Shown here: positions 10,566-19,518 of the stretch, in pieces
How the letters are laid out: every line of letters begins with the position of its first letter
Position numbering within the stretch: the stretch's first letter is position 1
DNA from: Roseibium aggregatum
GTDB lineage: Bacteria; Pseudomonadota; Alphaproteobacteria; Rhizobiales; Stappiaceae
Direction: 5' to 3'
DNA length: 64,000 nucleotides
Assembly: GCF_017309185.1 (NCBI RefSeq)
Contig: NZ_JAEKJZ010000005.1
Location: 396,370 to 460,369, forward strand
Made by a program: the position numbers and the translations under genes
The notes under the pieces: generated by a model
Databases searched by the model: none
Seen by the model: the letters and a program-made list of their open reading frames with translations, nothing else
Told to the model about the DNA's origin: nothing

Positions 10566-10897
10566 TTTTCCTCTCCGTACCAAGATGTCCGCGCCGGGCC
10601 GCCCGAAGGAACGCTCGAGGCGGTAAAGCACTTCGTCTGTAGCTTCTGAGCTATCGCTCAACGGATAGAGAGGCGGCGGGACCGTCGCAGTCCCCAAATG
10701 GGAAAGACTGGGCGGTGAGTGGTCGGGACGGTTAACAAAGTCTCGCAGGCGATGCAAAAACGTCACCGCGGGCAAGGGGGCCGAGACTTCGGGAAACGTT
10801 CTTCCGGACAGCGGCGCATCGAGAAAAGCGTCATCCGTTTCTGAGTGCCATGCACCGGAACACAGGATACAGTCGCTCTTTCAGACAAAGGAAAACA
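10566..10897. other. 332-bp intergenic region upstream of the chemoreceptor
   Basis: Lies between the chemoreceptor start and the stop of the LuxR-hydrolase gene, both on the - strand. The chemoreceptor frame stays open for 70 more codons upstream but has no suitable start or membrane/sensor features there. I see no clear promoter consensus, repeat or RNA gene. Confidence 0.4.
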
Positions 10898-12676
10898 TCA
10901 AGGCTTTTGTGAACGCGCAAGTGACGGACTGACCTCGTCGAAGAACTCGGCGATGCGCTTCAGAAGCCTGTCGGGGTGTGTGAAGAAAAGAAGCTGCCCG
11001 GCGTCTTCATAGGTTTCCAGGCGAATTTTCGGGAAATCGGCAACAAGTTCCTCAATCTGGTCCAATGTTGACACCGGATCCTGGGTGCCGTGGATCATCA
11101 GGATCGGCTTGTTCAGGCCGGTGTAGAAACCGGACCAGTCCGAGGCCGTGTGACGGACATCCATCATATAGGCTTTGGTGCCATGTCGCAGCGTGTTCTT
11201 CCAGCCGGATGAAAGCAGTTTCTGGACCTCGCTCCGCGCGGCGGCCCTATTGTCGGACGCCGGTTTCGAGTACCACTTGTCGAAAAAGTCGCGAGCGTTT
11301 TCCTTGCGCACGGCCTGGAGAAACGTCCAGAGCAGGGGAGGCAGCGCTTGCGGAAAATACTTGGCGGAATAGGCGAAGATCCGCGCCTCCGGCTTGATGG
11401 CGTCAAGCTGCCGGCGGGTCCTTGTCGGCGGCGTGCCGGACACCACGATCAGGCCCTTGAGGATACCCTTGTGCGCGTTCACCGCGGCGGAGGCATAGAG
11501 CGCTCCGCTGAAGCGGCCAAGCGCGACCGCCCGTTCGATGCCATAGTGTTTCAGCACCGCTCCCGCGTCCTGAACGATCTTGTCGGGGTAGTCTTCGAAT
11601 GTCCAGTCGGCAGGCGTTGACCGGCAATAGCCCGGACGGAACGGCGTAATGAGTTTCAGACCGAAAGCATAGAGTTTCTGCTCGACCTCAAGGGGAAAAC
11701 GGCCGCCGGTGATGAAACCGTGAAACAGCAGAACCGGACGTCCGTCGTCCGGTCCGACGATGTCGACCTGGATGTTGCGTCCTGGCTCGACCTCGATGAT
11801 TTCAGTCCGGCAATTCGACGTGTAGAGCCGGCCGGGAATGTCCTGGTCCTGAGAGAATTTCGATACGGCGATATACATGCGAACGATATCGATCTGGGAT
11901 CTGAGACCCGTCTTGTCGAACAGGGTGCGGACCTGGGTGCGAACGGTCTGGGGCGACCGGCCCCGGTCGCTGGCGATTTCCGCGATGGGGCGGCCCTGAA
12001 CGATTTCCCTGAAGACCTCCAACTCGGCCCTGGTCAGCTGAAAGACCCGGGCAACGGTTTGGCCGACGTCGTCGCGCCAACCGATTTCCAGACCGCGAAA
12101 CAGGAAGGAGCGGGGTTCGCCGGGACCGCTCCGTGGCGCCAGGGTAACGGAGAAAATCACAGGAAAACCGCGCAATCCGTACATCGGAAGAATGGCGATC
12201 TGCTTTTCTGCGGCAGCACCCTGGGAAAACTGGGTAAGTCGTGATCGAAGCGCCCGCAGGGAGTCGGCGTCCGCCGGCATTGCTTCGATGGCTTCCCCGA
12301 CCTTGATGTTGAATCCGGACTGGGCGGCCTGGTTGGCCTCTGTGATCCTTCCGGACGCGTCGACCCTCAGATGCGGTATGTGTTCTTCCTCTTCCCGCCG
12401 GTGGTCGTCCGCGAACATGAAATCAAGGCTGGAACTGTGAAATATGGAGTTGAAACGCTCGAAATGCGGGCGCAGGCGGCCCATGCGGCTTTGGACCGTT
12501 TTGCTGATTTCCTGAAAGTCTTCCGATCCGCTCTGCGTCAAAAGGGTCTCGTACTTTTCGGCGAACGACACCACGAGATCCTGCCAGGAGTCCGGATCGG
12601 ACAGAACATTGTATATTCTGTCGATTATTTCATCGCTGTCGTGATCGTATTCCAATGTATCGCCGTCGACTTTCAT
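10898..12676 (-). CDS. LuxR-type HTH regulator fused to an alpha/beta-hydrolase-fold domain
   Basis: A 592-residue protein with an N-terminal part (about 1-200) that includes a PAS-like sensor stretch (HLRVDASGRITEANQAAQSG). Next comes a GerE/LuxR HTH at about 213-266 (LTRAELEVFREIVQG, then IAEIASDRGRSPQTVRTQVR). A C-terminal alpha/beta-hydrolase domain spans about 290-585. In the hydrolase the nucleophile elbow is GRFSGA (S390) and the acid is D533 in HGTQDP. The usual catalytic His of the GH-LL motif is replaced by Gln (Q561 in DAGQLLFFTHPD), so it may bind a ligand rather than hydrolyse it. It is divergent from the adhesin gene and is the likely candidate regulator. The start lacks a strong ribosome-binding site. 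Confidence 0.88.
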   Translation of the reverse strand: MKVDGDTLEYDHDSDEIIDRIYNVLSDPDSWQDLVVSFAEKYETLLTQSGSEDFQEISKTVQSRMGRLRPHFERFNSIFHSSSLDFMFADDHRREEEEHIPHLRVDASGRITEANQAAQSGFNIKVGEAIEAMPADADSLRALRSRLTQFSQGAAAEKQIAILPMYGLRGFPVIFSVTLAPRSGPGEPRSFLFRGLEIGWRDDVGQTVARVFQLTRAELEVFREIVQGRPIAEIASDRGRSPQTVRTQVRTLFDKTGLRSQIDIVRMYIAVSKFSQDQDIPGRLYTSNCRTEIIEVEPGRNIQVDIVGPDDGRPVLLFHGFITGGRFPLEVEQKLYAFGLKLITPFRPGYCRSTPADWTFEDYPDKIVQDAGAVLKHYGIERAVALGRFSGALYASAAVNAHKGILKGLIVVSGTPPTRTRRQLDAIKPEARIFAYSAKYFPQALPPLLWTFLQAVRKENARDFFDKWYSKPASDNRAAARSEVQKLLSSGWKNTLRHGTKAYMMDVRHTASDWSGFYTGLNKPILMIHGTQDPVSTLDQIEELVADFPKIRLETYEDAGQLLFFTHPDRLLKRIAEFFDEVSPSLARSQKP

Positions 12677-12912
12677 TGTTCAGTTCTGTTCTGACATGCT
12701 GGGATATTAATTTACGAATATGATAACCAAAATAAATCCATGAATTTAAATCAGAAAATATTGGAAACATTCATTCCATTTCGCCAATCATCTAGTGCAT
12801 TCCTTCGTCGCTCAAACGGGAGCGGTGCAATGAAAAAACGTGTCTGTCCTACCATGGGACCAGACCGCGTTTCCGGGCCTCAAAACCCTTAAGCAATTAA
12901 CTTGCCATCTCT

Positions 12913-12930
12913 ATACCTCAATCGAGGTAT
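12913..12930. promoter_or_regulatory. Perfect 7-bp dyad (candidate operator)
   Basis: ATACCTC AATC GAGGTAT is a perfect inverted repeat with a 4-base centre, about 100 bp upstream of the adhesin start. The ACCT-AGGT ends resemble the outer bases of LuxR-type boxes, but the element is shorter than a classic 20-bp lux box. It could equally be an RNA hairpin in the leader. Confidence 0.45.
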
Positions 12931-12980
12931 GCAGACCCGCCAAGCCTTTTCCTAAACAAGTCGTAAATTTTTCGATTGCT

Positions 12981-13020
12981 GGCACGACCTGCCGGAGAAG
13001 CGGTCTGCGTGCCTTTTTTT
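12981..13020 (+). terminator. Terminator-like hairpin in the adhesin leader
   Basis: GGCACG (12981-12986) pairs with CGTGCC (13008-13013), and an inner CCG/CGG stem closes a GAGAAG loop. Seven T follow at 13014-13020. The adhesin ribosome-binding site AGGA starts at the next base. This has the form of an intrinsic terminator inside a leader, so it may act as an attenuator, or end an upstream short transcript. Confidence 0.6.
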
Positions 13021-13031
13021 AGGACTGAGTG

Positions 13032-16000
13032 ATGAATTTCGATACCATGCCGTTTGACACGACTTCAGAAACCGATCTCTATTCAAGCAACGACAGCAGC
13101 CCGCAGCCTTCCGGCACCTCTGCAGATGCAGCCGATCCGGAACGGATCGTATCGGCACAAGCGGTAACCGCAACCACGCCCGCGCTGACAACGCGTCTGA
13201 TCGCAGCTAACGACCGGGTTGTGATCGATCACCCCGCGAGTATCGACGTCGACACCTTGGACGCCAACACCGGCTTCACCTTCAGCGGACGGTCTCTTAC
13301 CGACCTGGCCGGCTACTCCGTTTCCTGGGCCGGTGACGTCAACGGCGACGGCATCGATGACTTCCTCATCGGAGCTCCGCTTGCGATAAACAGTTCATAT
13401 ATCGAAGGACTTGCGGAAGGACAGACCCCTTCGGCCGTTTGGCAGACCGGCGAAGCCTACGTGATCTTCGGAAGTGCGGATGGGCTTCCGGAAAACCTGA
13501 GCGTGGAAGATCTGGACGGTACGAACGGCATTATTCTGTCAGGCGCTGCCTACGGCGACCAATTCGGGTACGCGGTTGCCTATGCCGGCGACATCAACGG
13601 AGACGGAATCGGGGATGTGGTGATCGGAGCGCCAAAGGATAACAACGGCGTATATTCCGATACTGGCTCCATCAAGATCGTCTACGGAACGGAGAACGGC
13701 TTTGTCGACGCGACCTATACCGCGATCGATGGCGCGGAAAGCCTGACCTATTATGGCAGCAGCAGCGGCAGCGAAATCGGCAACGAGCTGCGCTATATCG
13801 GCGAAGACTATTACAGTCAGCATCTTCAATTCGTCATCGGAGTTGGCACATCCAGCTTCATGTTCTATGGGGAAGAGGAGCTGGTCGCAGAAGACGGGTT
13901 GACGCTTTCCGAACTCTATCAGGCCGGCGGAGGCACTGGCGCCCTCACCAACATGTATCTCTGGCGGACGAGCTATCCCAAGACAGGCGATTTCAACGGC
14001 GACGGCATCGACGATGAGATTGCGACCGCCGCCGGCACGGTATACGTCCGCTATGGGACCATCGACGGGTCCACCGTTTCCTATTCGGAAATCGACGGCA
14101 CGAACGGGGTCGTGATTTCCGGCTACGACAGGAACAATTACCAAATCGGATCGACCACCAGTTACAACCCCAACAGCTTCGCGACATTCATTGGCGATGT
14201 AAACGGTGACGGCCTCGATGACATCCTGATGGGAGATCCGGAAGCGGGCGAGGCCTATGTCGTCTACGGCCGCTTGGATCATGCGCGCCCGGATGCGGTG
14301 ACAACCATCGATGCAGCCTCGCTTCTTGCCAATGACACGCTGCCTGAGGGAGCGGCGGCCCGTATCTACGCGGTCTCCGCCACCAGCGTTAACGGTGCGG
14401 CCTTGACGCTCAATCCCGACGGCACGATCAGCTACGACCCGAGTGATGCGGCCGCGTTCGAAGCTCTGGGCAAGGGAGAAACGCTCAGCGACAGCTTCAC
14501 CTATTATGTCACCGACGGTCTCGGCGGACAGGACAGCGCGACGGTTACGATTCTGGTTTCGGGTCTCAACGATGCTCCGGAAGCCCAGGCGGTAAGCGAG
14601 ACCGTGTCGGAGGACGGACCGCAGATCACCATCGCGCCGACCTATTCCGATCCGGATGCATCCGATGAACTCACGGTCTCGATCGATACCTCGGCGACGC
14701 TTGGAACCGTTTCCGACAAGGGGGACGGAACGTTCCTCTACGATCCGAACGGGCAGTTCGAACACCTTCAGGAAGGTGAAACGGCAACGGATACCTTTAC
14801 CTATACGGTGACGGACCCATGGGGCGAATCCACGACGGAGACGGTCACGATCACCATCGAAGGCCGGCATGACAACAGCGCGCCGGTGGCAGCCGACGTT
14901 GTCCTCGGCTCAGCGACAGCCGGCATTTCGGAAGATGAAGTTGCCAAGATTGATCAGACCCTGCTGACCGCGAACGACACCGACGCCGATGGGGATGCGC
15001 TGACCCTGACGCGTGTCTCGCCGACCAGCACCCTCGGTGCGACCGTGACACTGAACAGCGACGGCACGATCTTCTACGATCCAACCAAGGCGCAGGCCCT
15101 GCAGGCGCTGGCCGTCGGCGAAACGGTATCGGACACCTTCACCTATACCATCGCCGACGGAAACGGGGGGACGGACACAGCGACCGTCAAGCTCACCGTG
15201 TCGGGACGCAACGATGCGCCCGAAGCGCAGTCGGGAACGGTCGTTCTGGGCGAGGACGATGCCGCGGTTGTGGTTACGGCGAACTTCACCGACGCGGATG
15301 CTTCCGACAGCCATAGTTTTTCGCTTATGGACAAGGATGTGGCAGGGGCCCTGTCGAACAACGGCGACGGCACCTTCACCTACGACCTGAAAGGACAGTT
15401 CGAAAGCCTGGGTCAGGGAGAGACCGCCCAGGAGAAATTTGCCTACACGGTTACGGACAAAAGCGGCGCGAGCTCGACCGCATCGATCACCGTGACGGTT
15501 GTCGGGAAGAACGACGCGCCGGTGGCCGAGGCCATCTCCGGGTCCGTCGACGAAGGGGGCGTTTCGATCGTTCTGAGTGCCGCCTACAGCGATGTGGATA
15601 CCTCCGACACCCATAGCTTTACGATCGATACGACCGGCACGATCGGGTCTGTGACGAAGAATGGCGACGGGACGTTCAGCTACGATCCGAACGGGCGGTT
15701 TGAACACCTCGCGGCAGGTGAGACGGCGACGGACAGTTTTAACTACACCGTAACGGACAGTTACGGCATGAAAACCACCGAGACCGCTACCATTACAGTG
15801 GTCGGCCAAAACGATGTTCCGGAAGCCGAAGCCGTGTCGGTCACGGTCGAAGAGGATGGACCAGGCGTCCTGATTGTACCGACATACTCGGATGCCGATG
15901 CCACCGACACGCTCACGGTCTCCATCGATACCACGGGGACCGCGGGTCTGGTCACTCAAAATGGCGATGGAACCTTCACCTACGATCCGAACGGGGCATT

Positions 16001-18608
16001 TGAAAGTCTGTTGGACGGGGAAACCGCGACCGATAGCTTCACCTATACGGTGACGGACAGCGCGGGGGCTTCGGCAACCGAAACGGTGACGGTGACCATA
16101 AACGGAGCGGGAACGCAAACGCCACCCGAAGCCGTTGCGGATGTGATCGATCTGGCCGGGATTGCCGCCTCGCTTCAGGTTACCGAGATCTATGGCGAGA
16201 GCTCCGAGCCGGAAGTCGCCGGATTGCCGAACGGCGGTTTTGTGGTCGTCTGGAACAGCTACGACTTCGATGACAGCGCAGCCGGCGGCGACTTGCAGGC
16301 GAGGATCCACGCGGCCGACGGCACGCCCCTTGGAGAGGCGTTCTCCGTCGCGTCAAATACGTCCGGCGATCAATTGGCCGCCAGTGTCACGACGCTCGTG
16401 GATGGCCGGTTCGTCGTTGTCTGGCAGACCACGGATGGGAGCGACGATCCGTCTGACACGGGAGTAAAAGCCCGAATTTTCGAAGCGGACGGCACGCCGG
16501 TCGGTCCCGAATTTCTCGTGAACACAGATACCGACAACCAGCAACAGAACGGCAAAGTCACCGCACTTGCCAATGGCGGGTTTGTGGTCACCTGGGAGTC
16601 CTATTATGACAGCGAAGGTTCGGCCGAGTGGGACATCAAGGGTCAGATCTATGACGCGGCCGGAACGGCTGTCGGGTCCGAGTTTCCGGTCAATGCCGAA
16701 ACAGACGACATCCAGATGTTTTCGGATGTCGCGGCTTTGCCGGACGGCGGGTTTGTCGCCGTCTGGCAAAGTGCCGAAGGTACGGCCTTCGCCGAAGACA
16801 CGGCAATCAAGGCGCAGGTCTTCAATGCGGATGGAACGGCAACCGGGTCGGAGATCCTCGTCAACTCCACGTCCGATCACTACTCGCAGAGCCCTGCAAT
16901 CACGGTTCTCGCCAACGGGAATTTCGTGGTCACCTGGGCGATGTCCGAGCCTGTGGGGGACATCAGCTACTACGGTGTCGTCGCCCGAATGTTTTCACCG
17001 GAAGGCACCGCGCTGACGGATGAGTTCCTGGTCAATGAGAACACCGTCTATTCCCAGGAGAATTCCAAAATCACGGCTCTCGCCGATGGTGGTTTTGTCG
17101 TGACCTGGACAAGCTATGACGAGGTGGACGGGTCTTTGTCGGGCATACGGGCAATGGTCTACGATGCCGAAGGGAACCCGGCCGGCGAAGAGCTGCTGGT
17201 CAATGCGGAGTCCTATTCCTGGCATGAGGTTTCCTCCATCGCCAGCCTCGAAGACGGCGGTTTCGTTATCACATGGGCCACTTTCGACTGGCGGGGGGAA
17301 TCCGGAGAAAGCGGTATCCGCGCCCGGGTTTTCAATGCCGACGGGAGCCCGCGTAACACGTTCGATCCCGATACGGTTCTGTCATTCAGTACCGAGAGCC
17401 TTCTCGCCAACGACTTTGACGCCGATGGGGACGTATTGTCCGTTGTCGCGGTGTCTGCGACCAGCAGTCTTGGAGCGCAAGTCACCCTGGAAGCCGACGG
17501 GACGATTTCCTACGACCCGTCAGTGTCCGAAATCCTCCAGGCAATGGGGGACGGCGGAGCCTTTGAAGACACTTTCGAGTACACGGTTTCGGACGGCAAT
17601 GGCGGTTTCGACCAGGCAACGGTCACCGTCATCTTGAACCCGGTCAACGACGCTCCGGATGCCGCCGATGATTTCTACAGCGTGGACGAGGACGGCACGC
17701 TCAGCGTCGCCGCCGAAGGCGTGCTCGACAATGACGCGGATGTGGACGGGGATGAGCTGACCGTCAGCCTTGTGACGGATGTCGCCAATGGGACGCTGAC
17801 ACTGAATCCGGACGGGTCCTTCAGCTACACGCCTGATGCCGATTTCAACGGCGCCGACAGTTTCATCTACGAGGTTACGGACGGCAATGGCGGTGTCGAC
17901 CGTGCGACGGTGGCAATCACCGTGGACCCGGTCAACGATACTCCCGTTTTCACCACGTTCGGCCCGTTCGACGTGGTCGAGAACAGCACTGCTGCCGGAA
18001 GCGTAAGCGCCACCGACGTGGACAGTGAGAACCTGGTTTACGCGATTGCCGGGGGAGCCGATGCCGACCTTTTCGAAATTGCGGCCGATGGCTCGTTGAG
18101 TTTCAAGGCCGCTCCGGACTATGAGGCGCCGGGCGATTCCGACGGCGACAACGTTTACGAGATTGAGGTTAGCGTGAGCGACGGCGAACTGACCGACAGC
18201 CGTCAGGTCCTCGTCAGCGTCACCGACATGGATGAGGGCCCGTCGTTCAACGAGATCACGGGAACGAGCGCCAGCGACTACCTCATCGGAACGGATGAGG
18301 CCGATGCCATTCGAAGTTCCGCCGGCAGCTATGACCGGATGCGCGGCGGCGCCGGAGCCGATCAGTTCATATTCGGTGACGAGACGCTCAATGGGACGCG
18401 CGAACGCGACGTCATTCTGGACTACGAGGTCGGCATCGACGAGATCGTACTCGAGGCCGGCGCTGCTTCCATCAGTTCGATTCAGAGTTCCAGCGGAGGA
18501 GCCGTCATTCTTTTGGACGGCGACTACGACGCGATCTACGTGAGGGGAGACGGCGTCACGGCGGACAACCTCACGATCGTGAACGACGATGGAATGAACA
18601 TCATTTAA
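13032..18608 (+). CDS. Giant RTX-like adhesin with FG-GAP, VCBS/cadherin-like and propeller repeats
   Basis: An 1858-residue, acidic, Cys-poor protein expected to be secreted by a type I system. There is no N-terminal signal peptide, and the C-terminal block (about 1737-1858) holds GTSASDYLIGTDEADAI and MRGGAGADQFIFGD, resembling RTX/Ca-binding ends. Residues about 77-420 contain FG-GAP Ca-binding motifs (GDVNGDGIDDFLIG and similar, four clear). Residues about 420-1033 hold six VCBS/tandem-95 repeats (NGDGTFTYDPNG, TATDSFTYTVTD). Residues about 1043-1438 hold seven GGFVVVW-type repeats, then two more VCBS-like domains and one cadherin-like domain. The ATG at 13032 has AGGA seven bases upstream. 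No secretion genes are adjacent. Confidence 0.9.
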   Translation: MNFDTMPFDTTSETDLYSSNDSSPQPSGTSADAADPERIVSAQAVTATTPALTTRLIAANDRVVIDHPASIDVDTLDANTGFTFSGRSLTDLAGYSVSWAGDVNGDGIDDFLIGAPLAINSSYIEGLAEGQTPSAVWQTGEAYVIFGSADGLPENLSVEDLDGTNGIILSGAAYGDQFGYAVAYAGDINGDGIGDVVIGAPKDNNGVYSDTGSIKIVYGTENGFVDATYTAIDGAESLTYYGSSSGSEIGNELRYIGEDYYSQHLQFVIGVGTSSFMFYGEEELVAEDGLTLSELYQAGGGTGALTNMYLWRTSYPKTGDFNGDGIDDEIATAAGTVYVRYGTIDGSTVSYSEIDGTNGVVISGYDRNNYQIGSTTSYNPNSFATFIGDVNGDGLDDILMGDPEAGEAYVVYGRLDHARPDAVTTIDAASLLANDTLPEGAAARIYAVSATSVNGAALTLNPDGTISYDPSDAAAFEALGKGETLSDSFTYYVTDGLGGQDSATVTILVSGLNDAPEAQAVSETVSEDGPQITIAPTYSDPDASDELTVSIDTSATLGTVSDKGDGTFLYDPNGQFEHLQEGETATDTFTYTVTDPWGESTTETVTITIEGRHDNSAPVAADVVLGSATAGISEDEVAKIDQTLLTANDTDADGDALTLTRVSPTSTLGATVTLNSDGTIFYDPTKAQALQALAVGETVSDTFTYTIADGNGGTDTATVKLTVSGRNDAPEAQSGTVVLGEDDAAVVVTANFTDADASDSHSFSLMDKDVAGALSNNGDGTFTYDLKGQFESLGQGETAQEKFAYTVTDKSGASSTASITVTVVGKNDAPVAEAISGSVDEGGVSIVLSAAYSDVDTSDTHSFTIDTTGTIGSVTKNGDGTFSYDPNGRFEHLAAGETATDSFNYTVTDSYGMKTTETATITVVGQNDVPEAEAVSVTVEEDGPGVLIVPTYSDADATDTLTVSIDTTGTAGLVTQNGDGTFTYDPNGAFESLLDGETATDSFTYTVTDSAGASATETVTVTINGAGTQTPPEAVADVIDLAGIAASLQVTEIYGESSEPEVAGLPNGGFVVVWNSYDFDDSAAGGDLQARIHAADGTPLGEAFSVASNTSGDQLAASVTTLVDGRFVVVWQTTDGSDDPSDTGVKARIFEADGTPVGPEFLVNTDTDNQQQNGKVTALANGGFVVTWESYYDSEGSAEWDIKGQIYDAAGTAVGSEFPVNAETDDIQMFSDVAALPDGGFVAVWQSAEGTAFAEDTAIKAQVFNADGTATGSEILVNSTSDHYSQSPAITVLANGNFVVTWAMSEPVGDISYYGVVARMFSPEGTALTDEFLVNENTVYSQENSKITALADGGFVVTWTSYDEVDGSLSGIRAMVYDAEGNPAGEELLVNAESYSWHEVSSIASLEDGGFVITWATFDWRGESGESGIRARVFNADGSPRNTFDPDTVLSFSTESLLANDFDADGDVLSVVAVSATSSLGAQVTLEADGTISYDPSVSEILQAMGDGGAFEDTFEYTVSDGNGGFDQATVTVILNPVNDAPDAADDFYSVDEDGTLSVAAEGVLDNDADVDGDELTVSLVTDVANGTLTLNPDGSFSYTPDADFNGADSFIYEVTDGNGGVDRATVAITVDPVNDTPVFTTFGPFDVVENSTAAGSVSATDVDSENLVYAIAGGADADLFEIAADGSLSFKAAPDYEAPGDSDGDNVYEIEVSVSDGELTDSRQVLVSVTDMDEGPSFNEITGTSASDYLIGTDEADAIRSSAGSYDRMRGGAGADQFIFGDETLNGTRERDVILDYEVGIDEIVLEAGAASISSIQSSSGGAVILLDGDYDAIYVRGDGVTADNLTIVNDDGMNII

Positions 18609-18635
18609 TTGGCTTAGGCTTAGAGGTGCTTAGAC

Positions 18636-19256
18636 ATGAAAAATCTGATTATCGGTGCTTTGATACTGATCGGCTTGAGTCTCGGGGGGCAGTCAGCTCA
18701 AGCTGCACCCTTGGGTCTGACGACCGAAGATCCGACGATTGAAGCGAGCTTTGCAGTCATCGACTTTTTTGAATTTTCGCCCGGTGAGGGGGATTTGTCG
18801 ACTTTCTCGGCCGCAATAGATTTCACGAGCGGAACCAGTCTCGCCAGTCCGGCCACCATCGACTTCCTGGGCAGCTTCTCGTTATCGGACCCGGCCGCGT
18901 CGCCGTTTGGTTTTCTGGATATCTTCGATGTTCCAAACGATCCCTTTGCGTTCCCCGAAGTTCTGCTTTCCGGAGTTCTGATCGACGTCGGGTTCGCGAG
19001 CGATAAAATAGAGCTTCTTTTCGGGTCCCTGACCGGTTCTGTGGCCGGTGAGTTCGGGTCCCAGGTGCTGATGTCTGTCTTTTTCGACGACCAGTTGGGA
19101 GAAAACCCCTTCGAAGCCCTGGAAGATGGAGAGAGCTACACGGCGTCAATCAGTATTTCGAAAGTCGCTTCAATCGGGGTCGTTCCCCTCCCGGCCGCGT
19201 TGCCACTCTTGGTGACGGCCTTTGTTGGCCTTGGACTGATACGTCGGAAACCGTAA
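18636..19256 (+). CDS. VPLPA-CTERM sorting-domain protein
   Basis: A 206-residue exported protein with a clear signal peptide (MKNLIIGALILIGLSLGGQS, AQAA cleavage region). An acidic, Ser/Phe-rich body of unknown function follows. The C-terminal sorting signal is VPLPAALPLL plus a hydrophobic helix and terminal RRKP. Proteins with this VPLPA-CTERM tail are thought to be processed by an exosortase-type system in alphaproteobacteria; no such enzyme is in this window. It starts 27 bp after the adhesin stop with a GAGGTG site, so the two are probably cotranscribed and may act together at the surface. Confidence 0.85.
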   Translation: MKNLIIGALILIGLSLGGQSAQAAPLGLTTEDPTIEASFAVIDFFEFSPGEGDLSTFSAAIDFTSGTSLASPATIDFLGSFSLSDPAASPFGFLDIFDVPNDPFAFPEVLLSGVLIDVGFASDKIELLFGSLTGSVAGEFGSQVLMSVFFDDQLGENPFEALEDGESYTASISISKVASIGVVPLPAALPLLVTAFVGLGLIRRKP

Positions 19257-19349
19257 AGAGGAGAGGGCAAGCACAAACGTGCCTGTCGCAGGTCAGTGGA
19301 GAGGTGGCTGCTCTCCTTGCTGAAGCGCAAATCGATGATGCTGAACGTC

Positions 19350-19381
19350 GTGCCGAGACGCTGAAACGCCGGTCTCGGCAC
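19350..19381. terminator. 10-bp perfect hairpin between convergent genes
   Basis: GTGCCGAGAC (19350-19359) and GTCTCGGCAC (19372-19381) pair perfectly around a 12-nt loop, between the convergent VPLPA-CTERM gene and the TpsB gene. No U-tract follows on either strand, so a Rho-independent terminator role is only possible. The surrounding 262-bp gap (19257-19518) shows no gene. Confidence 0.35.
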
Positions 19382-19518
19382 CGTCGTTGCGGTTTGTGCG
19401 ACACCAGGATCCAGGCCAGGGGCGCTATCTGCACCACGCTATCGACAAGGCATCGAGAGTGACCAACTTCCGCCCGCCTTTTGCAAGACCATGCCGAAGA
19501 TCGGTTGATTTCAATCCA

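Larger units (their letters stand above)
12677..13031. promoter_or_regulatory. AT-rich divergent control region of the hydrolase-regulator and adhesin genes
   Basis: A 355-bp region noticeably richer in A and T than its neighbours, between the divergent genes at 12676 and 13032. It contains a 7-bp dyad at 12913-12930 and a terminator-like hairpin with seven T immediately before the adhesin ribosome-binding site. The segment from about 12700 to 12800 is the most AT-rich part and is a plausible promoter zone for one or both genes. No exact -10/-35 pair is assigned. Confidence 0.6.

Noticed and set aside
13539..16310. Two long - strand frames opposite the adhesin
   Set aside because: They arise from the codon bias of the repetitive adhesin and contain no recognisable domain.
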